From Actinomyces gaoshouyii (GTDB taxonomy: Bacteria > Actinomycetota > Actinomycetes > Actinomycetales > Actinomycetaceae): a stretch of DNA of 64,000 bases. Made by a program: the position numbers and the translations under genes. The stretch lies in assembly GCF_002072175.1 (NCBI RefSeq), contig NZ_MVIV01000001.1, positions 186,001-250,000 of the forward strand. Reading direction: 5' to 3'. Positions 38,409 through 47,764 of the stretch are shown here, in pieces. The notes under the pieces were generated by a model. It had not been told where the DNA came from. It did no database searches and was given only the letters and a program-made list of their open reading frames with translations. The stretch's first letter is position 1. Every line of letters begins with the position of its first letter.

Positions 38409-40019
38409 TCAGGCGCGGCGTCCGCGGCGGACCAGGAAGAGACCGCCACCGACGACGGCGCCCGCGATGAGCACCGGAACCACGATACTGGCACCGGTCT
38501 TGGCCAGCGAGGGCTTGGAGGTGGGCTGGCTGGTGAACCGGGCCGGGGCAGCGGGGGCCGGAGCCGTGGGGCTCTTGGGAGCCTGGGCGCCGGGCTGCTG
38601 CAGAGCCGGAGCGGTCGGCATCGGGGCTTGAGCGGCGGCCTCGGTGGTGGCCGGGTCAGTCGGCATCGGGGCCTGGGCGGGGGCCTCGGTGGTGGCCGGG
38701 TCAGTCGGCATCGGGGCCGGGGCGGGGGCCGCGGTGGTGGCCGGGTCAGTCGGCATCGGGGCCTGGGCGGGGGCCTCGGTGGTGGCCGGGTCAGTCGGCA
38801 TCGGGGCCTGGGCGGGGGCCTCGGTGGTGGCCGGGTCAGTCGGCATCGGGGCCGTGGTCTCGGGCGCCGACGCGGTGGTCTCCGGAGCGGGGGCCGTCGT
38901 CTCGGGCGCCGACGGCGTCGGAGCGGGGGTGGTCTCCCCGGGAGCGGACGGCGTGGCCGACGGCGTCGTGGTCTCCGGGGCGGAAGGAGGCGCGGTCGGC
39001 GGGGTGTTGCTGTCGTTCGGCGTGGTGGCCGTGGGGGTCGGCGCCGGGGTGGCGTTCTTGCCGCCCTGGGCGTTGCCGGAGCCGGCCTCGGTGGCGGTGA
39101 TGCCGCTGCGCGAGAAGGTCTGGCCGTTCACCGTGGCGGTGTTGGCCTGAGCGGCCTTCGTGGGCTCAGTCGTGGTGTAGAAGCGGACGCGGCACACGGA
39201 GTCGGCGGACGGAGCGTCGAACTCGATCTGCTCCTGGGGCCAGCCGGGAGCGACCTTGACATCGGCGACGCCCTGGCCCTCCTGCCAGGAACCGGTGGTG
39301 CACAGGACGGAGTTGGCGATGTAGTTGGCACCCGGGTCCTTGACGACCCAGTGGGTGTTCTTGGCGCCGCCGGTGTTCTGGGCGCGCACCTCCCACATGA
39401 AGACGTACTTGCCCTGTTCGTTGATGCCGTTGAACCAGCCGGACTTGAAGGGGTTGGCCTCAGGGTAGTTGGGCTTGACACCGTCGCAGCCGGTGTCACA
39501 GGTGCCATCGCCGTCGGAGTCGCCGAAGACGATGGGCACGGTGGTCGGACCGACCTTGACGGTGCTCCGCTTGAGGTCGATGCCCTTGTTGTTGATCTGG
39601 GCCTGGGCGGTGAGCGTGCCGTCGGTGAGCCTGTCCCACTTCTCCGCGCCGGCGGTCAGGGTGCAGGTCATGTCCTGAGAGCCGACGGTGAACGTGCAGT
39701 TGCCGACGTCGGAGCCGTCCTGGTCGAGGAGGTCGAAGGCGAGCGAGCCGTGCCACTCCATGCCCTCGCCGAGCTTGACGGTGAAGGAGTCTCCGGTCTT
39801 GGGGGCGTCGGCCTCCCACTTGGCCTGGAGGCTCACCTTGTTCCAGGCCTCAACGGCGACGCCGTTGACCGGGCGCTGGCGGGCCTCGGAGGTGACCTTG
39901 ACGTCGGTCACCTTGATGTTGTTGGAATCGGCGGCCTGAGCCTGTGTGCTCACGGCGGCGGGAACGAAGGCGCCTGCGGCAACGAGCGCGCCGGCGGCCA
40001 GAGCGGAAGACCGTCTCAT
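38409..40019 (-). CDS. Secreted surface protein with Pro/Thr-rich repeats and LAxTG sorting signal
   Basis: Cell-wall protein of unknown binding role. The 536-residue precursor has a signal peptide (1-29, ending STQAQA), then a globular region to about residue 320 with three Cys pairs and a D-x-D-x-D calcium-type loop (DSDGDGTCD). A Pro/Thr/Ala stalk (325-490) holds a 15-residue repeat, MPTDPATTEAPAQAP. The C-terminus is LAKTG (505-509), a hydrophobic segment and RRGRRA. LAxTG is the known recognition motif of actinobacterial class E sortases. ATG 40019 is chosen over ATG 40031 because AGGAGA lies just before it. Confidence 0.88.
   Translation of the reverse strand: MRRSSALAAGALVAAGAFVPAAVSTQAQAADSNNIKVTDVKVTSEARQRPVNGVAVEAWNKVSLQAKWEADAPKTGDSFTVKLGEGMEWHGSLAFDLLDQDGSDVGNCTFTVGSQDMTCTLTAGAEKWDRLTDGTLTAQAQINNKGIDLKRSTVKVGPTTVPIVFGDSDGDGTCDTGCDGVKPNYPEANPFKSGWFNGINEQGKYVFMWEVRAQNTGGAKNTHWVVKDPGANYIANSVLCTTGSWQEGQGVADVKVAPGWPQEQIEFDAPSADSVCRVRFYTTTEPTKAAQANTATVNGQTFSRSGITATEAGSGNAQGGKNATPAPTPTATTPNDSNTPPTAPPSAPETTTPSATPSAPGETTPAPTPSAPETTAPAPETTASAPETTAPMPTDPATTEAPAQAPMPTDPATTEAPAQAPMPTDPATTAAPAPAPMPTDPATTEAPAQAPMPTDPATTEAAAQAPMPTAPALQQPGAQAPKSPTAPAPAAPARFTSQPTSKPSLAKTGASIVVPVLIAGAVVGGGLFLVRRGRRA
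38641..38853. repeat. Five 45-bp tandem repeats in the surface-protein stalk
   Basis: Units start at 38641, 38686, 38731, 38776 and 38821 and are nearly identical; the third differs mainly in its end (GCCGGGGCGGGGGCCG) and the last is partial. They encode the 15-residue Pro/Thr unit of the stalk. Copy number is likely to vary between strains by slipped replication. Confidence 0.92.
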
Positions 40020-40108
40020 GACTCTCCTCATGCGAATAAGGGACTGGTATGGCTGATCTGGGCATACCGCGCCCAAGGCGCGGCCACGCATCCAAACTAA
40101 CGGAATCA

Positions 40109-40122
40109 GAGACAGATGTCTC
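40109..40122. promoter_or_regulatory. Short palindrome upstream of the surface-protein gene
   Basis: GAGACA-GA-TGTCTC lies 90 bp before the start codon, in the 255-bp region 40020-40274 between the surface-protein gene and rplQ. It could be an operator; no matching regulator is known from the window. Confidence 0.3.
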
Positions 40123-40206
40123 GCCTACGTCACGGATTAACTGGCAGATCACATTTGCGTCACAGGATCCCGTGCTAGCGCAGGTCAGCAAGATTCCGCG
40201 AAATAT

Positions 40207-40244
40207 ACGGAGGGCTGGAGGCCTTGCGGCCCCCAGCCCTCCGT
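40207..40244 (-). terminator. Hairpin terminator after rplQ
   Basis: Perfect 12-bp outer stem (40207-40218 with 40233-40244) plus inner GCC/GGC pairing, 30 bp past the rplQ stop. It ends the ribosomal alpha operon before the surface-protein gene. Confidence 0.8.
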
Positions 40245-40274
40245 CAGGATGCGATGTGAATCACAGAAATGTGT

Positions 40275-41000
40275 TCAGGCGTCGACCTTCTGCGCGGCCG
40301 CGCCACCCGCGGGGGCGAAGCCGGCGGCCTCGGCCTCCTCCACGGTGGCGAACCAGACCTCTGCGACTGTGGCGTCGTACCAGCGCGAGCCGGGGACGTG
40401 ATACTTCATCGAGTCCTCGTTGCCCTTGATGCGGTGCTCGTCGTCGGGAGCATCGGCGGAGCCCTCGTCGAGGTGGACGGCGCCGGCGAACGCGACCTTC
40501 TCGGCCTTCGCGCCGGTCTCCTGCGCGGCGAGCGCGGCCTCGCCCTTACCGCCCTTGGCCTCGGCCACGGCCTCCTGCGCGGCCTTCTTGGCGGCGGACT
40601 TGGCGGTCTTGACCGCGTCCTCGACAACGGCCTTCTTGGCCACCGGCTCGAGCACGAGGGAGATGACGGCCATGGGGGCGTTGTCACCCTTGCGGGGGGC
40701 GGTCTTGATGATGCGGGTGTAGCCGCCGTCGCGCCCCTCCATCTTCGGGGCGATCTCCTCGAAGAGGCGGTACACGGCGTACTTGTCCGTGATCTTCTTC
40801 ATCACAGTGCGACGGGCGTGGAGGTCCCCGCGCTTGCCCTTGGTGATGAGCTTCTCGGCGTAGGGGCGCAGGCGGCGGGCGCGGGCCTCCGTCGTCGTGA
40901 TGGACTCGTGGATGAAGAGCTGCCGGGCGAGGTTGGCCAGCAAGTGGCGCTCGTGCTGGGCGGACCCGCCCAGGCGGGGTCCCTTGGTGGGGCGAGGCAT
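40275..41000 (-). CDS. rplQ: 50S ribosomal protein L17 with extra C-terminal domain
   Basis: Large-subunit protein near the exit tunnel. The normal L17 core is at 1-120 ([37 protein letters not shown]). It is followed by an Ala/Lys-rich helical linker (about 125-175) and an extra module at about 189-230 ([19 protein letters not shown], then [16 protein letters not shown]). That module looks like the small sunset-type domain found attached to various actinobacterial proteins. At 241 residues it is twice the usual bacterial length. It is the last gene of the alpha operon. Confidence 0.95.
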   Translation of the reverse strand: MPRPTKGPRLGGSAQHERHLLANLARQLFIHESITTTEARARRLRPYAEKLITKGKRGDLHARRTVMKKITDKYAVYRLFEEIAPKMEGRDGGYTRIIKTAPRKGDNAPMAVISLVLEPVAKKAVVEDAVKTAKSAAKKAAQEAVAEAKGGKGEAALAAQETGAKAEKVAFAGAVHLDEGSADAPDDEHRIKGNEDSMKYHVPGSRWYDATVAEVWFATVEEAEAAGFAPAGGAAAQKVDA

Positions 41001-41031
41001 TGTTGTCTCCTAGATTGTGACGAGCCGGGGC

Positions 41032-42030
41032 TCAGGCCTGCTCGTCGCTGAAGGTGGGGTTGGTGTAGTCGTCCTCGGCGAGGTAGTCGAGGGGGGAGCC
41101 CTTGAGGGACAGGCCCAGCTCGGCGAGCTTGTCCTTGATCTCGGAGATGGACTTGGCACCGAAGTTGCGGATGTCGAGCAGGTCCGCCTCGCTGCGCGAG
41201 ACGAGCTCGCCGACCGTGTGGATGCCCTCGCGCTTGAGGGCGTTGGAGGAGCGCGCCTGGAGGTCCAGCTCATCGATCATGAGGGCGAGGTCCTGCTGGA
41301 GGGCCTGGTCCATGGGCGACGGGCCCACCTCGATGCCCTCGGCCTCGACGTTGAGCTCGCGGGCCAGGCCGAAGAGCTCGACGAGGGTCTTGCCCGCTGA
41401 GGCGAGCGCGTCACGAGGCGTGATAGAGGCCTTCGTCTCGACGTCGACGATGAGTCGGTCGAAGTCGGTGCGCTGCTCGACACGGGTGGCCTCGACGGCG
41501 TAGGAGACCTTCTTGACCGGCGAGTAGATCGAGTCGACCGGGATCCGGGAGATCTCTGCGTTCGGGTCCTTGTTCTGGTTGGCCGAGACGTAGCCGCGGC
41601 CGCGCTCGACGGTCAGCTCGATCTCCAGCTTGCCCTTCTCGTTGAGGGTCGCGATGACCAGCTCGGGGTTGTGGACCTCGACGCCGGCGGGCGGGGTGAT
41701 GTCGCCGGCGGTGACGGCTCCCGGGCCGGACTTGCGCAGGTACATGACGACCGGCTCGTCGTTCTCACTGGAGAGGACGATCTCCTTGATGTTGAGGATG
41801 ATCTGGGCGACATCCTCCTTGACCCCGGGGATCGTGCGGAACTCGTGGGGGACCCCGTCAATGCGCACGGAGGTGACCGCGGCGCCCGGGATGGACGACA
41901 GCAGTGTGCGGCGCAGGGAGTTGCCCAGTGTGTAGCCGAATCCGGGCTCGAGGGGCTCGATGATGAACCGCGCGCGGCGGTTCTCCTCGACGACCTCCTC
42001 CGTGAGAGTGGGACGCTGTGCGATGAGCAC
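41032..42030 (-). CDS. rpoA: DNA-directed RNA polymerase alpha subunit
   Basis: Dimerises to start RNA polymerase assembly; its C-terminal domain contacts activators and UP elements. The 332-residue protein has the N-terminal domain ([25 protein letters not shown]) and the C-terminal helix-hairpin-helix domain ([35 protein letters not shown]). GTG start. It follows rpsK directly; rpsD, present between them in many bacteria, is not here. Confidence 0.98.
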   Translation of the reverse strand: MLIAQRPTLTEEVVEENRRARFIIEPLEPGFGYTLGNSLRRTLLSSIPGAAVTSVRIDGVPHEFRTIPGVKEDVAQIILNIKEIVLSSENDEPVVMYLRKSGPGAVTAGDITPPAGVEVHNPELVIATLNEKGKLEIELTVERGRGYVSANQNKDPNAEISRIPVDSIYSPVKKVSYAVEATRVEQRTDFDRLIVDVETKASITPRDALASAGKTLVELFGLARELNVEAEGIEVGPSPMDQALQQDLALMIDELDLQARSSNALKREGIHTVGELVSRSEADLLDIRNFGAKSISEIKDKLAELGLSLKGSPLDYLAEDDYTNPTFSDEQA

Positions 42031-42198
42031 TGTCGGTTTCCTTTCGTCGCGGCGCCCGCTATATGACGCCGTTCCTCATGGTTCTCGCCGCTGGGTCCGG
42101 ACCTGCCGGAGCGGCGGCCCCGCGCGACGGGGCGGTGCACGGTTCGACGGCGCCCGCCGCACTGGGAGGGAGGGCGGGGCGCCGTCGAACCGACTGTC

Positions 42199-42600
42199 TC
42201 AGACGCGGCGGCGCTTCGGGGGGCGGCAGCCGTTGTGCGCCTGGGGGGTGACGTCCGTGATGGAGCCGACCTCGAGACCGGCGGCCTGGAGGGAGCGGAT
42301 CGCGGTCTCACGGCCGGAGCCGGGGCCCTTGACGAAGACGTCGACCTTCTTCATGCCGTGCTCCTGGGCGCGGCGCGCGGCGGCCTCGGCGGCCAGCTGG
42401 GCGGCGTAGGGAGTCGACTTGCGCGAGCCCTTGAAGCCGACCTGGCCGGAGGAGGCCCAGGCGATGACGGCGCCCGCCGGGTCCGTGAGGGACACGATGG
42501 TGTTGTTGAAGGTGGACTTGATGTAGGCGTTGCCGTGAGTGACGTTCTTCCGGTCCTTACGACGCGGCTTGCGCACGGCGGTGCGGGTCTTCGGAGGCAT
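42199..42600 (-). CDS. rpsK: 30S ribosomal protein S11
   Basis: Platform protein of the small subunit near the Shine-Dalgarno interaction. It has 133 residues with [34 protein letters not shown] and the C-terminal [11 protein letters not shown]. It follows rpsM after 67 bp. Confidence 0.98.
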   Translation of the reverse strand: MPPKTRTAVRKPRRKDRKNVTHGNAYIKSTFNNTIVSLTDPAGAVIAWASSGQVGFKGSRKSTPYAAQLAAEAAARRAQEHGMKKVDVFVKGPGSGRETAIRSLQAAGLEVGSITDVTPQAHNGCRPPKRRRV

Positions 42601-42667
42601 TCTTCCTTCTTCTTCTCAAGATCGGGTTGCGCGGCGGGCATCGGCGCCCGGATCGCGGCTCAACTGC

Positions 42668-43042
42668 TTACTTGGCCTTCTTCTTGCCGGCCACGGTGCG
42701 CTTGGGGCCCTTGCGGGTACGCGCGTTGGTCTTGGTGCGCTGGCCGTGCACCGGGAGGTGACGTCGGTGGCGCAGGCCCTGGTAGCAGCCGATCTCGACC
42801 TTGCGACGGATGTCGGCCTGCACCTCGCGGCGCAGATCGCCCTCCACCTGGTAGGTGGAGTCGATGTGGCTGCGCAGAGCCACGAGCTCGTCCTCGGTGA
42901 GGTCCTTGACGCGGGTGTCGGGGTTGACTCCCGTTGCCTTGAGGGTCTCGTTCGCGCGGGTGCGACCGATCCCGAAGATGTAGGTGAGCGCAACCTCGAC
43001 CCGCTTCTCGCGGGGAAGGTCGACGCCGGAAATGCGTGCCAC
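42668..43042 (-). CDS. rpsM: 30S ribosomal protein S13
   Basis: Head protein that bridges to the large subunit. It has 124 residues with [31 protein letters not shown], and a basic tail [21 protein letters not shown] start. It is followed by rpsK in the same operon. Confidence 0.98.
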   Translation of the reverse strand: MARISGVDLPREKRVEVALTYIFGIGRTRANETLKATGVNPDTRVKDLTEDELVALRSHIDSTYQVEGDLRREVQADIRRKVEIGCYQGLRHRRHLPVHGQRTKTNARTRKGPKRTVAGKKKAK

Positions 43043-43218
43043 GGTGGTGGTTCTCCTGTGTGCTCCCGGAGGTCGTCACCCACCTCCCCCGCCTCCTTCG
43101 GGCGGCCCCGGCCTCCAGGAACCGGGGGTTGCGCAGTGCTGGCCGGTAGGGCTCGGCGCTGATCGCTGGGGTGGGTGCTGATTGACGGCCACAGATCGCG
43201 TGGCCGGTGCGCGGGGGC

Positions 43219-43332
43219 TCAGCCCTGGCGCTGCTTGTGCCGCGGATTCTCGCAGATGACCATGACACGGCCGTGGCGACGAATCACCTTGCAGTTGTCA
43301 CAGATCTTCTTGACGCTCGGCTTGACCTTCAT
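43219..43332 (-). CDS. rpmJ: 50S ribosomal protein L36
   Basis: Smallest large-subunit protein, 37 residues. It begins [21 protein letters not shown] and ends [10 protein letters not shown]. Cys-x-x-Cys (CDNC), a further Cys (VICEN) and a His complete the zinc site, so this is the zinc-binding form. It lies between infA and rpsM. Confidence 0.97.
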   Translation of the reverse strand: MKVKPSVKKICDNCKVIRRHGRVMVICENPRHKQRQG

Positions 43333-43364
43333 GATTGTCCTCCGCCGGCCCGGGGGCCGACTTG

Positions 43365-43586
43365 TCACTTGTACCGATAGACGATGCGGCCGCGCTGGAG
43401 GTCGTAGGGGCTCATCTCCACGACGACGCGGTCCTCGGGGAGGATGCGGATGTAGTGCTGCCGCATCTTTCCGGAGATGTGCGCGAGCACGACGTGCCCG
43501 TTGCTCAACTCCACCCGGAACATCGCGTTCGGAAGGGCCTCGACGACCGATCCCTCGACCTCGATGACGCCGTCCTTCTTAGCCAT
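43365..43586 (-). CDS. infA: Translation initiation factor IF-1
   Basis: Binds the ribosomal A site during initiation. It has 73 residues with the S1-type OB fold: [39 protein letters not shown] and a basic C-terminus [12 protein letters not shown] 43586 is the only suitable start in the longer open frame. Confidence 0.98.
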   Translation of the reverse strand: MAKKDGVIEVEGSVVEALPNAMFRVELSNGHVVLAHISGKMRQHYIRILPEDRVVVEMSPYDLQRGRIVYRYK

Positions 43587-43818
43587 GTTCCTCCGTCGGT
43601 TCTCTCGCTCGAGTTCTCCGGCGACGACGCCGCCGGTCGGGCGCGCATGCCCCGGCTCGACCGGAAGGGCCGGGTCAGGAGCGGTAGGCGCACCGAGGGC
43701 CAACGATACGACACCTCGATACCACACCACCACGCGGGAAGGAGCTCCCGGCCGGTGTTCCCGGACACATCGGCGAACGCGCGCTCGACGGCGATGGGCG
43801 GGGAGCGTCGAGACGCGA

Positions 43819-44724
43819 TCAGCCGCGTTCGGGCAGGGGACGGGGCTCGATGCCGAAGGGCGCCAGGCCCTCGACCCCGCCGTCCGGCGCGGTGAGCACC
43901 CACACTCCTCCGGGCACGATCGCGACGGTGTGCTCCCACTGTGCGGCGCGCGAGCCGTCCTGGGTGACGACCGTCCAGCCGTCGTCGAGCTCGCGGACCT
44001 CGGGCCCGCCGGCGGTGAGCATCGGCTCGATGGCCAGCACCATGCCGGGGCGCAGCTTGGGCCCCTTGCGCTTGATCGAGTAATTGAGAACGTCGGGGGC
44101 CTGGTGCATGGCGGTGCCGATGCCGTGGCCGACGTACCCCTGGAGGATGCCGAGCCGGGCCTCGGGACGGCCCTGGCGGGCGGCCTCGGCCAGGGCGCGG
44201 TCCACGGTGGCCTCGACGGCGTCGCCAATGGCGTTGAGTCTCGCGGCGCGCCCGCTCGTCCGGCCCTCGGCGGCCCGGGCGACGGCGGCGATCGCCTCCC
44301 ACAGCGCCTGGCGGGTGGTGGTGTCCAGGAGGCGATCGGAGGCCGAGGCGTACTCACCGCCGACCGCGGTGGTGAAGGCCGCATCGCCGTGCCACTGCTC
44401 GCCGCCGTCGAGGATGTAGGCGCCGCAGTCGAAGGTGACGAGGTCGCCCTCCTTCAGGACTCGCGGCCCGGGGATGCCGTGGACGACCTCGTCGTTGACC
44501 GAGACGCATACGGTGGCCGGGTAGTCGTAGTAGCCCAGGAAGTTCGAGTGCGCTCCGTCGGCCTCGATGGTGGCGGCGCACACGGCGTCGAGCTCGGCGG
44601 TCGTCACGCCCGGGCGGACCGCCTTTCTCAGGGCGGCGTGGATATCGGCGACGACGAGGCCCGCTCGCCGCATGAGCCGGACCTGGTCCGGGGTCTTGAT
44701 CTCGATGTGCTCGCGCGCCAGCAC
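43819..44724 (-). CDS. map: Methionine aminopeptidase, type I
   Basis: Removes initiator methionine from nascent proteins. The 301-residue protein has the five metal ligands in context: [20 protein letters not shown] (two Asp), [12 protein letters not shown] (His), LAIEPMLT (Glu) and the C-terminal [12 protein letters not shown] (Glu). An insert-rich middle section makes it longer than the 250-260 residues common in type Ia enzymes. GTG start. It lies between adk and infA. Confidence 0.95.
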   Translation of the reverse strand: MLAREHIEIKTPDQVRLMRRAGLVVADIHAALRKAVRPGVTTAELDAVCAATIEADGAHSNFLGYYDYPATVCVSVNDEVVHGIPGPRVLKEGDLVTFDCGAYILDGGEQWHGDAAFTTAVGGEYASASDRLLDTTTRQALWEAIAAVARAAEGRTSGRAARLNAIGDAVEATVDRALAEAARQGRPEARLGILQGYVGHGIGTAMHQAPDVLNYSIKRKGPKLRPGMVLAIEPMLTAGGPEVRELDDGWTVVTQDGSRAAQWEHTVAIVPGGVWVLTAPDGGVEGLAPFGIEPRPLPERG

Positions 44725-44792
44725 TGCGCGCCCCCTCTCTCACAGGCAGTGGCGCGGGCCCGACCGGTTCCGCGCCACTGAGGATCGCCCGT

Positions 44793-45377
44793 TCAGGCCT
44801 TAACGCCCGCCGAGGCGAGGGCCGTCATGATGCGCTCGGTAACCTCGTCGATGTCGCCGATGCCGTCGACGCGCACGAGGAGGCCCTTGTCGGAGTAGAT
44901 CGCGGCCAGCGGCTCGGTCTGCTCGGCGTAGACTTCGAGGCGGCGCCGGATGACCGGCTCCGTGTCGTCGGCGCGGTTCTGCTCGGTGGCGCGCTTGAGA
45001 AGGCGCTGGACGACCACCTCGGAGGCGGCGGTGATCTCCAGGACGACGTCGAGGGCGAGGCCCTTGGCGGCCAGCATGGAGTCGAGCTCGTGAACCTGGG
45101 CCTCGGTGCGCGGGTAGCCGTCGAGGAGGAACCCGGAGACGGCGTCGTCGGCGTCGATGCGGTCGGCGACCATGGCGTTGGTGACCGAGTCGGGGACGTA
45201 CTCGCCCTTGTCCATGTACTCCTTGGCCTTGAGGCCGAGCTCGGTGGCGCCGGCGACGTTGGCGCGGAAGATGTCGCCGGTGGAGATGGCGGGGATGCCG
45301 AGCCGCTCCGAGATGCGGGCCGCCTGGGTGCCCTTGCCGGCACCGGGAGGGCCGAGGAGGACCATGCGTGCGCTCAT
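44793..45377 (-). CDS. adk: Adenylate kinase
   Basis: Interconverts ATP plus AMP and two ADP. The 194-residue protein has the P-loop LLGPPGAGKGTQAARI, STGDIFRAN, GFLLDGYPRTEAQ and a short lid (no zinc Cys residues), as in actinobacterial enzymes. The ATG overlaps the secY stop by 4 bp (ATGA), giving translational coupling. Confidence 0.97.
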   Translation of the reverse strand: MSARMVLLGPPGAGKGTQAARISERLGIPAISTGDIFRANVAGATELGLKAKEYMDKGEYVPDSVTNAMVADRIDADDAVSGFLLDGYPRTEAQVHELDSMLAAKGLALDVVLEITAASEVVVQRLLKRATEQNRADDTEPVIRRRLEVYAEQTEPLAAIYSDKGLLVRVDGIGDIDEVTERIMTALASAGVKA

Positions 45378-46663
45378 GAGAGGAACCCTTCGTAGTGGCG
45401 CTGCTGGAGCTGGGAGTTGATCTCCTTGACCGTCTGGAGGCCGACTCCCACCATGATGAGGATAGTCGTGCCGCCGAAGGGCAGGGACTCCGACAGCCCC
45501 AGCTCGATGACAGCGAGGGTCGGCACGAGCGCGAGGACCACGAGATAGATCGAGCCGACGACGGTCACCCGATTGATGACGTAGGAGAGGTACTGAACGG
45601 TCGGCTCGCCGGCGCGGATGCCGGGGATGAAGCCACCGTACTTCTTCATGTTGTCCGCGATCTCCTCGGCGTTGAAGGTGATCGCCGTGTAGAAGAAGGT
45701 GAAGAAGAGGATGAGCAGGCCGTAGGCGACGAGATAGATCGTGTCCGTCTGACGCAGGTTCCGGCCCACCCAGGCCGCCCAGGAGCTGTTCGGGGAGAAC
45801 TGGGAGACGAGCTGGGGCATGGCCAGGATCGAGGAGGCGAAGATGACGGGGATGACGTTCGCCGTATTGATCTTGATGGGGATGTAGGTGGTGGATCCGC
45901 CGTACTGGCGCCGCCCGATCATCCTCTTGGCGTACTGCACCGGGATGCGCCGAGTGCCCTGCTCGACGAAGACGACGGCGATCGTGGCCACGAGGATGAC
46001 CGTGATGACGATGGCGAACTTTGAGACGCCGCCACTGCCGGTGATGATCGAGCCGAGGTTCTGAGGAAAGCGCGCAACGATCGAGGTGAAGATGAGCAGC
46101 GACATGCCGTTGCCGATGCCGCGGTCCGTGATGAGCTCGCCGAGCCACATGATCAGGCCGGTGCCGGCTGTCATGGTGACGATCATGAGGGCGAGGTTGA
46201 CCGGGCTGCTGTTCGGGATGACGGGGACGGTGCAGCTGCGGAAGAGCTGGCCGTTGGCGGCCGTGGCCACGATGGTGGCGGACTGCAGAACGCCCAGGCC
46301 GATCGTCAGGTAGCGGGTGTACTCGGTGAGCTTGGCAGTGCCGGACTGGCCCTCCTTGTGGAGCTCCTCGAAGCGGGGGATGACCACGCGCAGGAGCTGG
46401 ATGATAATGGAGGCCGTGATGTAGGGCATGATCCCCAGCGCGAAGACGCTCAACTGCAGCAGGGCGCCGCCGGAGAAGATGTTGATGAGGCTCAAGAGGC
46501 TCGCGTCCTCGGCCTGGCCCACGCAGGTCTGGATGTTCTTCAGGCTCACACCCGGCGTCGGCAGGACCGAGCCCAGGCGGAACAGGGCCATGATGCCGAG
46601 GGTGAAGAGGAGTTTCCTCCTCAGGTCAGGCGTCTTGAATGCCTGGACGAAGGCGCTGAGCAC
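45374..46663 (-). CDS. secY: Protein translocase subunit SecY
   Basis: Pore of the SecYEG protein-export channel in the cytoplasmic membrane. It has 429 residues and ten membrane segments. Visible are the N-terminal RRKLLFTLGIMALFRLGS, GIMPYITASIIIQLL in segment 2 and a cytosolic loop with RRIPVQYAKRM. GTG start with AGGAGA 5 bp upstream. It is separated from rplO by 380 bp holding a terminator and an ACCGGT repeat, so it needs its own promoter; none was identified with confidence. Confidence 0.97.
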   Translation of the reverse strand: MLSAFVQAFKTPDLRRKLLFTLGIMALFRLGSVLPTPGVSLKNIQTCVGQAEDASLLSLINIFSGGALLQLSVFALGIMPYITASIIIQLLRVVIPRFEELHKEGQSGTAKLTEYTRYLTIGLGVLQSATIVATAANGQLFRSCTVPVIPNSSPVNLALMIVTMTAGTGLIMWLGELITDRGIGNGMSLLIFTSIVARFPQNLGSIITGSGGVSKFAIVITVILVATIAVVFVEQGTRRIPVQYAKRMIGRRQYGGSTTYIPIKINTANVIPVIFASSILAMPQLVSQFSPNSSWAAWVGRNLRQTDTIYLVAYGLLILFFTFFYTAITFNAEEIADNMKKYGGFIPGIRAGEPTVQYLSYVINRVTVVGSIYLVVLALVPTLAVIELGLSESLPFGGTTILIMVGVGLQTVKEINSQLQQRHYEGFLS

Positions 46664-46860
46664 GCGGTCTCCTGTGAGCTCGGGGGATCGGCGTCGATTG
46701 GCCCTGCGGGCGCGACGGCGGACGCGCAGGCGCGCGCCGGGCTCACACTACCCCGGAGCAGGGGTCCCCTTCGAGGCCGTGACCCTATCGGAAGGCAAGG
46801 CGTGCATCACGCGCCGGGCTCCCGCCTCCCCCGGTCAGCTTCTCCCCCTCCCCTCACCCA

Positions 46861-46890
46861 GACCGGTCGAAAACAGCATCGAGACCGGTC
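46861..46890. repeat. ACCGGT repeat locus 4 between rplO and secY
   Basis: Two boxes, starting at 46862 and 46884, spaced 22 bp, in the same orientation with a GAAAACAGCATCGAG spacer. This half-type copy lacks the inverted partner seen at loci 1 and 2. It lies in the 380-bp gap 46664-47043, which holds no gene. Confidence 0.8.
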
Positions 46891-46964
46891 CGGGCCCGCC
46901 GGTCGCTCCTCCCCCGGGCAGGGCGGCGCCCGACGCAGGGTCCGGAACAGGCCCGGCAGCGCCA

Positions 46965-47011
46965 CGAGGCCCCGGTGAGGTGGGCCGGAACCCGCCCTCA
47001 CCGGGGCCTCG
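46965..47011 (-). terminator. Hairpin terminator after rplO
   Basis: Perfect 16-bp stem (46965-46980 with 46996-47011) and a 15-nt loop, 32 bp past the rplO stop. It ends the spc part of the operon ahead of secY. Confidence 0.8.
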
Positions 47012-47043
47012 CCTTGCTCGCCTGGAGCGGATCAGCTCTCCGA

Positions 47044-47559
47044 TCAGTCCTCGGAGAGCTCGATCGTGCCGCCGGCGGCCTCGATCTTCTCCTTGGCGGA
47101 GGCCGACCAGGCATCCGCCTTGACCGTCAGCTTGACGGAGACATCCCCACCGCCGAGGACCTTGACCAGGTGCCCGTGGCGCACGGCGCCGGCAGCCACC
47201 AGGTCGGCCACCGTGACCGTCCCGCCGGAGGGGAACAGCTCGGCGATGCGGCCGACGTTGACCGGCTGGAACTCCACGCGGTTCGGGTTGCGGAACCCGC
47301 GGAGCTTGGGCAGGCGCATGTGCAGCGGCATCTGGCCGCCCTCGAAGCCGGGGCGCACCTGGTAGCGGGCCTTCGTGCCCTTGGTGCCTCGTCCGGAGGT
47401 CTTGCCCTTGGAGCCCTCACCGCGACCCACGCGGGTCTTGGCCTTCTTGGCGCCCGGGGCGGGGCGGAGATGGTGCAGCTTGACGACGCGCACCTTCTCC
47501 GTCGCGGACTCAGCGGCGCTCTCGGTGGCCTTCTCAGAGGCCTTCTTGGTGTCTGCCAT
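47044..47559 (-). CDS. rplO: 50S ribosomal protein L15
   Basis: Large-subunit assembly protein. It has 171 residues: the core from about residue 23 ([40 protein letters not shown]) is preceded by a charged Ala/Glu/Lys extension. ATG 47559 follows an AGGAGGT ribosome-binding site within the end of rpmD. Confidence 0.96.
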   Translation of the reverse strand: MADTKKASEKATESAAESATEKVRVVKLHHLRPAPGAKKAKTRVGRGEGSKGKTSGRGTKGTKARYQVRPGFEGGQMPLHMRLPKLRGFRNPNRVEFQPVNVGRIAELFPSGGTVTVADLVAAGAVRHGHLVKVLGGGDVSVKLTVKADAWSASAKEKIEAAGGTIELSED

Positions 47560-47560
47560 C

Positions 47561-47764
47561 TCAGACCTCCTCAACGGTCACGAGGTGGTGCACCGTCGCG
47601 ATCATGCCGCGAACGGTGGGGGTGTCCTCGCGAACAGTGGACTGACGGATCTTGCGCAGGCCGAGGGACTTGAGGGTCTCGCGCTGGCGGTGGGTGCCAC
47701 CGATGCCGGAGCGGACCTGGGTCACCTTGAGCTGCTTCGTGCTCGCGGTCTTGGTGTCAGCCAT
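47561..47764 (-). CDS. rpmD: 50S ribosomal protein L30
   Basis: Large-subunit protein of 67 residues with [20 protein letters not shown] and a short C-terminus [10 protein letters not shown]. The ATG overlaps the rpsE stop by 1 bp (TGATG). Confidence 0.97.
   Translation of the reverse strand: MADTKTASTKQLKVTQVRSGIGGTHRQRETLKSLGLRKIRQSTVREDTPTVRGMIATVHHLVTVEEV

Noticed and set aside
38641-38853. Possible CRISPR array
   Set aside because: Units are contiguous with no unique spacers and are translated in frame as a Pro/Thr stalk.
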